A DNA stretch of 64,000 nucleotides from Protonemura montana (lineage: Eukaryota; Arthropoda; Insecta; Plecoptera; Nemouridae), in the NCBI GenBank assembly GCA_947568835.1, contig OX387604.1, positions 16,211,076 to 16,275,075 on the forward strand. The letters are read 5' to 3'. Below the pieces are notes generated by a model. The model worked only from the letters and a program-made list of their open reading frames with translations. It was not told the DNA's origin and ran no database searches. This document shows, piece by piece, positions 37,101-50,200 of the stretch. The translations under genes were made by a program, and so were the position numbers. Positions within the stretch are counted from its first letter, which is position 1. Each line of letters opens with the position of its first letter.

Positions 37101-40100
37101 TTTCCGATCTTTCACGTGCAAGGAGCGGTATTATGGGATGTATTTTGAATTCTTTTCGAAAGCAAATTATGTGCATCGCGTTTTTGAATAAATATACATA
37201 AAGATATTTTGTAAAAATAGTTGCTTATCTTATCTCAAATAAAAGCGGAATATTTCGTGAAAAGTAATAACAGTTAGCTAAGAATGCACGTCTTCGCAAT
37301 TTTAATTAACATCATGAAGAACATATTTCTTTCTTCAATTAGAACTGCTAATTACAAGAACAAGAGCCTAAAATTGGAAAACATCCACTGATAAACACGT
37401 TACTGCGAAATATCTACTCATTAATCAAAACTCATATCCTCCGGCTAACAATTATTTTATTGTACTTCTTCGAGTTTCAAATGAAACGATCATAATAATA
37501 TAATAAACAAACTCATAATATACATTTTTCTATTTCAATAGTTTATGGAAAAGAAAGATTCACTCACTCAAAAATAAATGAACGCTTAAAGGTGTGATTA
37601 TCTGTTTTCATGACGCAACTTAGGGGAAGTAAGCAGTCATTCGTTATTATGTATCTGAATAAGATTGAAATCAGATTGATGCAACTTCCACGGGCTAAGG
37701 TGTTGCTAAGGTGTGCAGTCTCTCAGGTGTTGCAGTCTACTCATCTCGTTTGTACTTTGCTACACTTCGCCTGCTAACAAGGCTAGATATGACGTAACTT
37801 TTGATCTCTACACGTTTTCTCGTCTTTCTAACGTTAGTAACACCAAATAAGCCTTGCAGCACAACCGTGAAAACTAAGCTATTTCCAATAATGCACAGTT
37901 TCTTTAGTTAAGATGTGCTATAAAATAATCTTGTGCATGAATGTGCGCCATGCTAGTCGCAAAAGACACGACGTCTTACCAATTACACGAGTCGGAATGG
38001 TAGAGTTAAGATGATAAAAACGAGCATGATTATTAATGAAGTGGAACATCAAGAATGAATTAATTGAACAGAGTCGCTAATGTCCTGTATAATAATTATG
38101 TAACGCAAAAAAAAAATATGTTCCAGGTTGGTTTATTATCTTGAATAATCTTAAGTTTCTCTTGTTCAAAAATTTGTCACGGTAACTTTTTTTGTTTTTG
38201 GGCACGTACATATTACATATGTTGTTGACAATCTATTTATTTCGATATTGAAATCATTTTACCAGCACAATTTTGATTGAAATGCGCCTTTCTTTGAGCT
38301 CATGCAACGAATAATGGTTTAATTAATTTGACATGTGATCTTAATTGGTAAACGAAAGCAAGGCTATTCTCATTTTAACACCAATAGATAGGTATGTGTT
38401 AAATCCCATCCGTCACTTCTTGACCGAACAGTTTATACGAGCTGAAATTAGCATAAAAACACGTATGAATCATAATCCATTCTGTCCAACGTTTGCAACA
38501 GGTGGAATTTCTTACAATGTTATAGACCAAAACAACTTAAGAAAAGCAATGAAAATACATTTTATTGAGAAAATTCGAGCGTGATCTTGAATATTTCGTT
38601 AGCAGTTGTTTCAGATAATTGTAACAGTTCAGTGACAATCATGTTTGTACGTTAGCAAGGAAAAAAACGCTGGACATTTTATAACGAGATATATAAAATA
38701 TGTAAATGCATGTACGAGAAAGGGAAAGCCCTCGTGCCTCATAGCTATATCCTGCGATTCAAGGATAAAGGATTTCAAGCTAAAGTTTGTTAAAGCTGTT
38801 CGTCAAACTAAGTTACATTAAAAATAACAATGTGCACGATTGAGCACCTCACCGAGCAAGTACCGATACATTCATGTGACTTCTTATTAATTGTTTATAA
38901 TCAGTTACCACAGTCTTAAAGATAGGTTTTATCGTTGGCGTACTCACATTTCAACCTTATCAATCTTCTGCTTATTAGCTAACACCATTGTAACATTGTA
39001 CGGATAAATAGTATTGTGAAATAACTCCCCATTGTTAAGAACATCCACGCTATTACCAAGATTGAAATAAGTCCTACGATTCTTTCGGTAAACTCAGGAA
39101 ATGAATATATTGTATAACACATCTGTAAGACCTAATTAAACTACAATAAAACTTGCTCAATTTCGTTCCAATTTTTAGCTCCAGCTGCATTGAAATAACG
39201 TCACCTAATTAAGTACTACGCCAAATTAGTATCAAACGCGTAGCTTATTTCTTCGACGGCATTTTAATGATCTACTTGCAATTTTCAACTTCTATGTTCT
39301 ATACCGAACGTTTTGTAATATGTTTAATCCTTCAAAAATAATTGCTCTAACATCAATAATATCCTGGGGCTGTTAAGCCTGAAAAGCGATTTACACTCGG
39401 TTAGATTGCAGTATACCTATTGGTTTCATAAACAGTTTTTTGTTCATAAAAATATTTCTAAGTCTATCTGTTCCTGAAAGATTTGACACGAAAGTAAAAT
39501 GCGCGCAGGCTCCATATGCAATGTGAAATCATTGTAAAAGCGCATTTTATTATTTCATTTTTATAATTTATGAATTCACGAAATCGGGCGAAAGGTTGAA
39601 AATCATAAAAAATAAATATGTGTGGGTTCATTTGGAAACTTAAGCGCAAACGAGGCATTCGTCACAAATAATTTGATTCGAATTTAATATTTCCGCAAAG
39701 GTAACCAAAACGTGCCTAATTCTATTTCTCATCTGTTAATTAAGGAGCTAGAAAATAACACAGATTATACTATTTTATGGATTTTTATTTGGCTTGCTGT
39801 TGAAACACATTACATATGACATTCTGATGTTACGAAGTATAGATAACAAATCGTATTAGGTACTGATCACAACATATATGGTTGGCCTACATAATCAACG
39901 ACCTCTGGCGACAACAATTTTCAGTTACAAAGATACATTACAAAAAATTAAATAAACATTTACAATATTATCATCCTTTTAATGGTATTCGTTATAGCCA
40001 TGACCATAGCCTCCCCCATAAGAGTCAAACCCTCCATCGTAGTGGTCGTCGTGGCTATGGTGAACCTTGACGGGCACGTGGACTGGGACCTTAACGGGGT

Positions 40101-41232
40101 AGGGGACGTGCCTCTCGACGGGGTAGGGCACATGTTTCTCCACAACAACCTTCACGGGGTAAGGTACGCGCCTCTCGACCGGGTAGGGGACTTTCCTCTC
40201 AACCGTCACGGGGTAGGGCTGGGGCACATGAACGGGATAAGGGCGATCGACGGGTACCCTAACGGGGTACGGAACCGGTTTCTCAACCGGGTAAGGCACA
40301 GGTCGCTCGACCGCATAAGGCACACGTCTCTCCACCGTCACGGGGTAAGGTCTGGGCACTTCGACGGGGTAGGGCCTGTCCACAGGGACCTTCACTGGAT
40401 AAGGCACGTGCTTTTCAACTGGGTAAGGCACGGGTCGGTCAACGTGAACGGGGTACGGCTTGGGAACATGGACGGGGTATGGCCTGTCAACGGGAACCTT
40501 AACTTCAACGGGATACGGCCTATCAACTGGAACTTCATAAGGTACTTTCACGTGGACGGGATACGGCTGAGGTACGGGGACCTTAACGTGAACGGGATAC
40601 GGTTGGGGAACGTACACCTTCTTCTCTACGTAGACGGGGTACGGCTTGTCAACATGAACGGGATAGGGTTGGGGTACATGGACTTTGACTTCGACTGGGT
40701 AGGGGACATTCTTGTAGACGGGAACGTGAACGGGAACAGGCCTGTCGACAGCTACCTTTACTGGGTATGGGATATTCTTCACAACTGGGTAAGGAACCTG
40801 CCTTTCTACATGGACGGGGTATGGGCGATCTACGGGTACCTTAACGGGGTAGGGCACGTGTTTCTCGACCGGGTAAGGGACGTGCTTCTCCACCGTCACA
40901 TGGACGGGGTACGGCTGTGGTACTGGAACTCCCACTTTGTGCGTTACGGTCTTCAGGGTGTGATGGTGGTGGTCATTGTGGACGTAAGTTCCGAGATCAG
41001 TGCCGTATCCGCCGTATCCGCCGTATCCTCCGAAGTCACCGTTGTACGAGCCATAAGAGCTACCCCCGTGGCCGTACCCGAGGCCTATGTCGAAGAGGCC
41101 GCGCTTGCCGGGTTTCTTGTCTTCGATTTTTGTCACCTCTGCTTTTTTCTCCTTCACCACTTCTCCGGCTAGGCAGACAGCCGCGAACGCCAAGACGGCG
41201 ATCGAGACCTAGAAAACGAAACGGTGGAAATG

Positions 41233-41265
<33 letters not shown>

Positions 41266-44200
41266 AATTCTGCGTTTGAAGTCTTGTTTGGTTTTGATTT
41301 CTAAATGTGCTTGAACTTCACAGTTTTGTGAGCAGTAATTTCAAAATCATTTCAAATAACTCAATGCATTTTTTTTATTTGAACTGTATTTTCCGAAGAA
41401 AAAAAACACTTGTAAGATCACATTATTATTTTTTTTTAATATAAGTATATACTGATAATAATTAATATAATTCACTGAAACTGCAACACTTTCCTTCACA
41501 AGTCACTTCTAAATGCTTTTAAAATGCAATCACTTTTTTGTTTCTTTCTTTTGCTTACCGTAAATTTCATGATTTATTCCTAGTGTTGGGTTCCTCCAAG
41601 TCTCAGCAGAGAAGTGGATACTGAGTAGTATATGTCTTGAACTATATATATACCCTCACTCCAAACTCGGCGTTACCTTCAGAATCCGAATGTCGGAATC
41701 TGTACTTTCTTTCTGCAAAAGAACTGGCGCTCGATCCGACGCTCTGTCCACATATCATTCGTTCTTCGAAGCCAGTGGTCATGCTTAGTCCGAGCGATAC
41801 ATTATATCACACTAACACACTAACACACACACACACAAACGCTGACATTTGTTCAGAATCTCTATCTTAATAGATTCGCTTAATTGAAACTTTGCATTTT
41901 ATTAACTAATGCATAATGAAAGTTTTCACACATTGTCTTAACGAGACTTGCTGGATGTCTTATAAGCTTCATGAAATTTAAATAATAATGATATTGGCTG
42001 AGAAAGCTGGTGATTGAGATCCCTGCAATTAAGAAGACAAGGCAGTAGGTGTTGTCAATGCCTTACGCAAATGGTTCTCATGTATTTATAACGAGTCCTG
42101 GGAAATAATTATTGTGTTAAAAATGTATCAAATACTAATGCTCCAATTAGTAATAGGTCTGATGGTAATATTATATGACTTCCTACATTTTCTTTATTAA
42201 GTCTTTTACACCTACTACAGAAATCTTGCACAATAACTTAGCTGTACCTAGCTGGCGTATTTAAAAAGGTAATATACACTAACGAGTTGTTTATTTGTGT
42301 TTTTTGCTTACCCGTTATGTAAGGGTGGATATTTTTCCCTTACGGTTAGCAACATCAATTGCCTTGTTAATCGACTGATTATATTTAGGCATGCCTGTAG
42401 TTACTGAACACGAATACAAAAAAGTTGTTTGACAGATTACAATCTAAAAAATAAAACACAATCCGCAATGTCAATGTTTTTTAAAGGTAACCATGCGGTG
42501 AAATTGCGTAACAAACATCAACAACATTACCTGGATGCCAATTACCAAGCTAGATCATTTCTTTGATCCACGTTTTTTTATTTTCAAGATCAAGTGAGAT
42601 AGCGAATCGATTGCGATTGCACCAAACTCTTACTTTCTTTAGCAACTATCTTTAATATTAAGATCCAAATACAGAAACTCGGTCAATTGCAGCGACCGAA
42701 ACAAGAAAGCCATCCAAATATTCAGAACGAATCAACACACAAAACACATTTTCTGAATCAATGTTCGCAATTGTTAGGAAATAAATTATTCAAAGATTTA
42801 GAAATAATAGGGAATGATTTATTTCGTGATATAAATCGCAAGTCCAATATTATTGATAAGGCCATTCATTTTCGTTGACGTGCAAGAAACCTAGAACAGG
42901 GTATGTAAATGCTTAATTATGTGGTAACACCTTGATATGGTCTAGTCTAGATGGATGTTACCTTTACCTGCGCTTTCAAAAATATGTTCCTTGTTTAATT
43001 GGAGGAAAATAATATGTAAAAGGCTATTGATTACCAAACTTCACGCAATCTATTAAAGTAAGACGAACATTTTCGCCAAGTTAAGTTAATAATAGCATAC
43101 TTGATTTTTTGGCGCTCGTGCCTTGCTGCAAAGGTGTGCATAATTGCATAGATTTACTCTTGACAGGCTCACCTCAGGCCAATTTGATCGAGCAAAAAAA
43201 AACTGGATGTGTGACCGCAAGCGGCAGTCATTTTCTAAGGCGCGTGGAGTTTGGTCGCTTGCTGAAGTGAGATTAGTCATGTATCACTTTTCTCCGAGAA
43301 TTATTAAAAAAAATATATATACGACGTCGTACATATAAATATTCTTGACTCGGCCGCATACCGGGATCTTGCTTGTGGAGGGAACTGGAAACGGAAACAC
43401 TGCTATTATAATAAGCGATACCGACAATGTTTCCACAACCTCAGTCTACAAACCAAATTTATTAAGATTTAATGAGTAGGTTATATTTTATTCGTATATA
43501 ATATACCTATCAAATTGTTTACAACACACAGTTTTGCGATCTACCATATTTAGTATTGTACCGTTTTTATATAGCACTACTTTCCAATTTTGCGTAACAG
43601 AAAACAGTTGATGCTTAATATACAATTATTAATTAACGAAATTATTGCTATATTTGTCCAAATAGGTTGAAGACAAAGCTTACCAATAATGATCTTATGA
43701 ATAATGTATGACCTGGCTTCCTCAAACTTGGCAAAACAATGCTTCTTCGTTCCGCCAAATTGGATTCTGCGGTGCTGCATTTACATTTCAATCCCATTAA
43801 GACTCAGTTTAAAAATGTACCACACTTGATGTAAAAATGTGTGATATATGAATTAAAATCGAAGAAATTATAAATAAAACCACGTAATGCAGTTTGCTCT
43901 TACATCGAGACGTAGGTATAACAATTGAATGCACCAGCATCTTGAGATTCGATAAAACACTTACGCTTATAGCAGCTAAGTGAAAATGGAAATTAAATTA
44001 AATTTATATCCTTTTCATTGTATACGTTACTTAAGCGAGAAAACGGCACTAAAAAGATAGAGATCCGAATGCATGAGTGGTAAGACACAGCAAGTATAAT
44101 CTGCAGTGTTGTGAATTACCTACATTACCTGCATTCACATAAATTGCTCCAAATATAATCATTAGCTTCGTGCACCTTACCGAGACAGTATGGAAGGAAA

Positions 44201-47200
44201 GGGAACTGATTTGACTAGCGCCGGCAAATACGTCATGCTTAATAAACAAATATGTTTTGAAGTTCCTAGCTTCAATGACGTCTAAAGCCCCGCAGCATTT
44301 GAATTAGCATACTTCAATTACAAAAATGGAGCCGTTATTATTGTTGATTGTATTGCATGTGACTCCATAAGTTAGCTTGTGGTTATTTTTGCATTCTTGC
44401 TGCAGCAAAATATCTATAATTGAATTATAATAACTCATAATATTGTGTACTTTTCAACTCACGCATGTGCTTTTTGCCTGGCAGGACTGAATGCTGCAGT
44501 TTCAGCTCAGGATTGCATTATTTGCGAGTGATTAATTTCTATGTAGGTTTTGCTACGAAATTCCAGCACCTTACTGTCACACATATCCTGACAAATGTAA
44601 GCCCAGCCTACATAAAGTTAATCTGTGTGACAATCGTTGGCAAGAAATCGTATTAGACATCATAAAAGAAATTATATGCTGTAACAAAACTGGCATATTG
44701 CGTGTAATAATATCTGAGCTCTTTTCGTCGCAAGGATGAGTCTCTCTGATTTGTGACCGAATTAAACAGTTTTCTAGAAGCGTATTGATCGACTAGCGGT
44801 GGATTTTGAGGCTTAAATTGAAACAGGTTAATCGATTCAGCAATCTGATGGGTTAATTATTTCTTTCTCCCGAGTCAAACAAAAGATGTCGCAATATTTT
44901 GAATATGAAACATATATAATGACTCATTCTGTAATTCATTCGCCTGCCTAGCTTGAGAGAAGATATTATTTTAAATCTCTGTCTACAAATTTGTTTCTCT
45001 GGCTCCTGAGGCAAAAGTGTCTACATGCGCTTTGATTTTGTTTCTTTTCTAACTGAATGGTCAGTTCACAAATTCTATCGTAACTTCCCCAAACACACTG
45101 CTCTCTATTTACCTTTTATAAAATATTTTATAACACATACAAATGCTTATGAAATCTGAACTCGAAATATGTTGGTCATGATGTATAGGTAGCTACACTC
45201 CAAAGATTCAGGCATGCATAACAAGGAATAAGTGAATTTCACAAACCCTATCTAATTCAAAACATGCATATCCTTATGGAATCTTATGGCAATCATTAAT
45301 GAAGGTATCACCATTATGTAGTATGCGTCAATGAAAAATGCGTTTGATATTGGTAGAAATGGGTGAATGGCGCACGACACCAAAGTCAGTCGTGCATGCG
45401 ATCAAAGGCTTTGCCGTTTGCCAATCTAGCAACTCCGTTTCAGCGCCCATGCCGGTGTTAATGCACATCCGATCACACGTTGTCGGTGTGAGTCTGAGAG
45501 ATAGGTACCTATATAGCAACCAGCGGCCGAAGTTTCACCTACGCTCGGGTAAGAGTGCGGAAATACGTCGTGCCTACAACACATTTTTTGCAATATATAT
45601 TTCTTAGCCAAATATATTTTGACTGCCCCGAAAGGGTTTAATAACTGTGTTTAGAAAAACGTACAGAAATACATATTTTCTTATCTGTTTCCGCTAAAAG
45701 GATGAGAAAGGAATAAGGCAATCGTGTACATTACAAATAAATACTACTATGTAATACATTGTAATAGGAGGTTTTATTTTTGGTATATCATTTACACAAA
45801 ATAATAAGAAACAGAGTAGAAAAATATAACTTAGAGCTTCAGTAGCAGCGACTTCTTTTCGGCTCACATATTGATCATAATAGATTGGTTGCAATTGTTC
45901 AAGAACTACACACCTGTATTACTTTAGTGGGAGCCAAGCCCGTAGCCTCCATAGCCTCCTCCATAGCCTCCTCCATTACCTCCTCCATAGCCTCCTCCAT
46001 AGCCACCTCCATAGCCTCCTCCGAAACCTCCTCCATGAGATTCCAGACCACCCTCATGATGGCCGTGGTGATGGTGAACCTTGACGGGCACGTGGACGGG
46101 GACCTTAACGGGGTAGGGGACGTGCCTCTCGACAGGGTAGGGCACATGTTTCTCCACAACAACCTTCACGGGGTAAGGTACGCGCTTCTCGACCGGGTAG
46201 GGGACTTTCCTCTCAACCGTCACGGGGTAGGGCTGGGGCACATGAACGGGATAAGGCCGATCGACGGGTACTTTAACGGGGTACGGAACCGGTTTCTCAA
46301 CCGGGTAAGGCACAGGTCGCTCGACCGCATAAGGCACACGTCTCTCCACCGTCACGGGGTAAGGTCTGGGCACTTCGACGGGGTAGGGCCTGTCCACAGG
46401 GACCTTCACTGGATAAGGCACGTGCTTTTCAACTGGGTAAGGCACGGGTCGGTCAACGTGAACGGGGTACGGCTTGGGAACATGGACGGGGTATGGCCTG
46501 TCAACGGGAACCTTAACTTCAACGGGATACGGCCTATCAACTGGAACTTCATAAGGTACTTTCACGTGAACGGGATACGGCTGAGGTACGGGGACCTTAA
46601 CGTGAACGGTATACGGTTGGGGAACGGCAACCTTCTTCTCTATGTAGACGGGGTACGGCTTCGGGACGTGGACTGGGTAGGGTTGGGGTACGGGGACCTT
46701 AACCTCGACCGGGTAGGGGACATTCTTGTAGACGGGAACGTGAACTGGAACAGGCCTGTCGACAGCTACCTTAACTGGGTATGGGATTTTCTTAATAACT
46801 GGGTAAGGAACTGGCCTTTCCACATGGACGGGGTAAGGGCGGTCTACGGGTACCTTAACGGGGTAGGGCACGTGTTTCTCGACCGGGTAAGGGACGTGCT
46901 TCTCCACTGTCACGTGGACGGGGTACGGCTGTGGTACTGGAACTCCCACTTTGTGCGTTACGGTCTTCAGGGTGTGATGGTGGTGGTCTTTATGGACGTA
47001 GGAGCCCAAATCAACTTCGTGACCTCCGTATCCTCCTCCATAGCCACCCTGGCTGATGACTCCTTGGCCGAATCCACCTAGGTTGCCGATTCCGCCTCCG
47101 TAGGAACCACCGTATCCGTAGCCCAGGTCGAAGATGCCTCTTTTGTCTTGTTTCTTATCATCTTGTGTGGATTCAACCTTGCTATCAGCAACTGTTGCCT

Positions 47201-50200
47201 TCACTCCTTCCGCTACTGGTTCGACTGCAGCCTTCTTCTCAGCCGATGCAGCCAATGCAAGGGCTAAGACGACGAGGGGGATCTGCAAAATTTGTTCACG
47301 CATTGTAGTCAAATTTTTACATTAACATTCATTTCCGGTAATTAAATTTTAATATGGGCCAAAACAAGTAAGTTAATCGCTTGTGCGTTCATGGTCAGAT
47401 TAAGTGTTCATTTTAGGAAGTTGTCAGTAGATCAATGTTATGTCTTCACTTATGCCCACTTTAATTTTATTTAAATTTTTTATTCAAGTTTAAAAGCAGT
47501 CTCGTATGAATTCATTGTCTGCTTTCATGACGAATAATCAAATTGCACAATTAATTGATTTCTTCGTGGTTCGGAAAACTGCTTTTTGACCGATTGAACT
47601 TCCTTTACACTTTTAATTTCAAACAAATCTTATTCTTGGCACTCCACTGGTTCTTCTTCTGTTCCAAGTAAAAACATTCGACTTACCGTAAACCTCATGC
47701 TCGATTGCTAATTGTTGGTTTATAACCAAGTCCTAAAGAAGACTTGATACTGAATATTGGTGTAGTTGGACTTTATTTATATAGCCCAGTCATTCTCCCT
47801 CAAGTGTATTCTACCTCTTGGAGGCGGTTGGACGTGTCGGTGGAGGTGGATCGGCGGCGGCGGCGACGGCGGCGTCCAATCTTCGTTCACTTTCGCTTAT
47901 CTAAGACGTCTTGGTCTAAACGACAAACCCACCCAGTCTACTGTCATATCCTCTCGTGTTAACTCATATGAAAATTAGGCCTGCAGTGTAATAAAAATAG
48001 CTCTCTTATGAAAGCATTCCGAGTATATACAATGTCCACAATCGAGAAAGTTCCTCTTGAAGCAATATAATTAATGAACGTTGTTTTCTTTTATTTTGCT
48101 TATTTTTCTTGAAAACTTTTGTTTTTATGTCGTAATAATCAAGTTACAGGAAGCTTAATTTAAACGAACCGTAACAACCGGAACTTGTTTAATTTGGAGT
48201 GACCGTCATTATGTAAGGAAGGTGGGCTCCTTTGATTAGAGTGTTATAGCGATGTGCATGCCCCACTGCCTGAAGAGACCCGGGTGGCCAGGGTGCCTGC
48301 ACGCAAACCAGTTCAACGGTAGACACCGACGAATGCATTTGTGTAATCTCGACTTGTAGAGCAGGCTTAAAGTGCAATAGGTATCCGCATTGACTAGATC
48401 GTGAGATAATAAATCGTTCGTCGCTATGCAATATCACTGCCCGAAGTACTGCAACGCAATCGAAATTTCTCGCAATCTTGATTGATCATCAATGATCATT
48501 GGAAAGCCATCTAACGATCAACACGTTTAAACTATACGATCGACATCTTAAAATCAATGCATTCTTGTCAATAGAGATTCGAAGAATTTTTTTCACATTC
48601 AATCCGTTAATTTATGTTAAAGAAAAGTGATGAAAGAAAGTGGTTCCCAATCATCCTATGTAATCCAGTTTCCGGCTATGTGCATTTCGTTTTGTGAATG
48701 TGTTTCTGTTTCCCGTCGCTTAACATCGAAGACAGTGATCTTGTTGGTCTGGTTTTCACTTTCAGGCTAATATTCATCGTCTGCGTTTAGAACGAGTCCA
48801 TTACACCAACTTTGTATTACTATTTCAGGCCCCTCAGGCCCCAGCATTGGGCTGCATCGCCCAATTGCTGAAATTCAATTAAAAGCTCCCAGCGACCCAG
48901 CTCTTCCGTTAAGAACCTGTCTAACTGCTCTCCTCATCAGTTAGGTAATAAGAACCGTATTACACCTTTGCTGGCGCTTATGAGAACGAAGCATTCGAAA
49001 ACCGTGAGGACGTACAGCATTCTTTCTTGGTCGTGAATCTGTCAAGCGAAATGTATTTTCACTCAATATGGGCAATCTGGATCATTAATCGCAAAAGCTA
49101 AGAAGAGCCGAAGCATCAATAAAAATGTGTCGTTTACCAATTAAGTATTTTTGGGATAATTATACGCATCGATGCCAAATTTTTTCTAGTAATATCTAGA
49201 ATGTCTTTGACATAATAGTTTGGAAAGGCTGGATTGATTGCCAATTTACTCTGGGTACACCATAGAAAACGTATATAATTATAAGTCATTTCTTTTCACT
49301 GTTTACATCGTATATCTTTTAGATCTGAACTTGAGTCATAATTAATCGGTTTATAAATAAAACAATAATAATAGAATAATTGCTCAATTTCTGAATTATG
49401 CCAACAATAGTGATTAAATAAACGTTTACTTTGTTATGCAATACAATTGCTAATAAACACTACTCATCTTCTAGACAGAACTCTTGAATACCTACTATAA
49501 AATAAAACGTAATGAACTTGATTTTTATAAACCAATGACCTGACTGGATAACGGCGAGAAAGTTCCATAAACTTAGTCGAAAAGATGAAAATACTTGCCG
49601 TATAAATCGTTCGAACTTTATGTCATTGTTAGTTCGTTTTTTTTCGCGAGTCGTCCAGCAGCCATAACATCACGAAAAGTTAGTGAAACTGGTTCTTAAA
49701 ATGGCAAATTTTCAGTTTTTTATTTAAATCCACTAGATTATTTAAATACATTTAAAAATTTTCGCCCCAGCAGTTCTGTTTATAGTTCATAAAATTGGAT
49801 GCCTCCGGTTATAATATGTGGATTTTGAGCTGCCAAAGGGCATGGACATCAATTTGATTTTACTCGGTTACGTTGGATTGAGAATATGCGGCACCTCTTT
49901 ACAAGAAATGTAAAACTGATCCAGTTTTTAGCTTCATATTTAAAAAATAACATATTTAAGAACACTTATTGCTAAATAAGGAGGAAATACTGAAATAAAA
50001 TGTTTTATCTGCCGAAGAGAGATGTTAAGTAAAATCAGTAAAACTTCGTAATCATCAAAATAAATAAAAATATTTTCTGTTGTACAGAAAATAGTCTGGT
50101 TTTGCTAAGTAGTTTTACACAGCACAGTGTTACAGTAATATTTAAGACGAACGTTTTCCCTTTACTACCATTTCCTATTCAAAACAATCGCATTATCTAT

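Noticed and set aside
45338..45607. Plus-strand open frame of 89 codons with a nearby CTATATAGC box
   Set aside because: No signal peptide, domain or splice partner. The GC-richer patch may be regulatory, but I cannot support a gene.
48189..48437. Minus-strand open frame of 82 codons in a GC-richer patch
   Set aside because: No recognisable domain, no start context and no flanking exon; open by chance or a decayed repeat.
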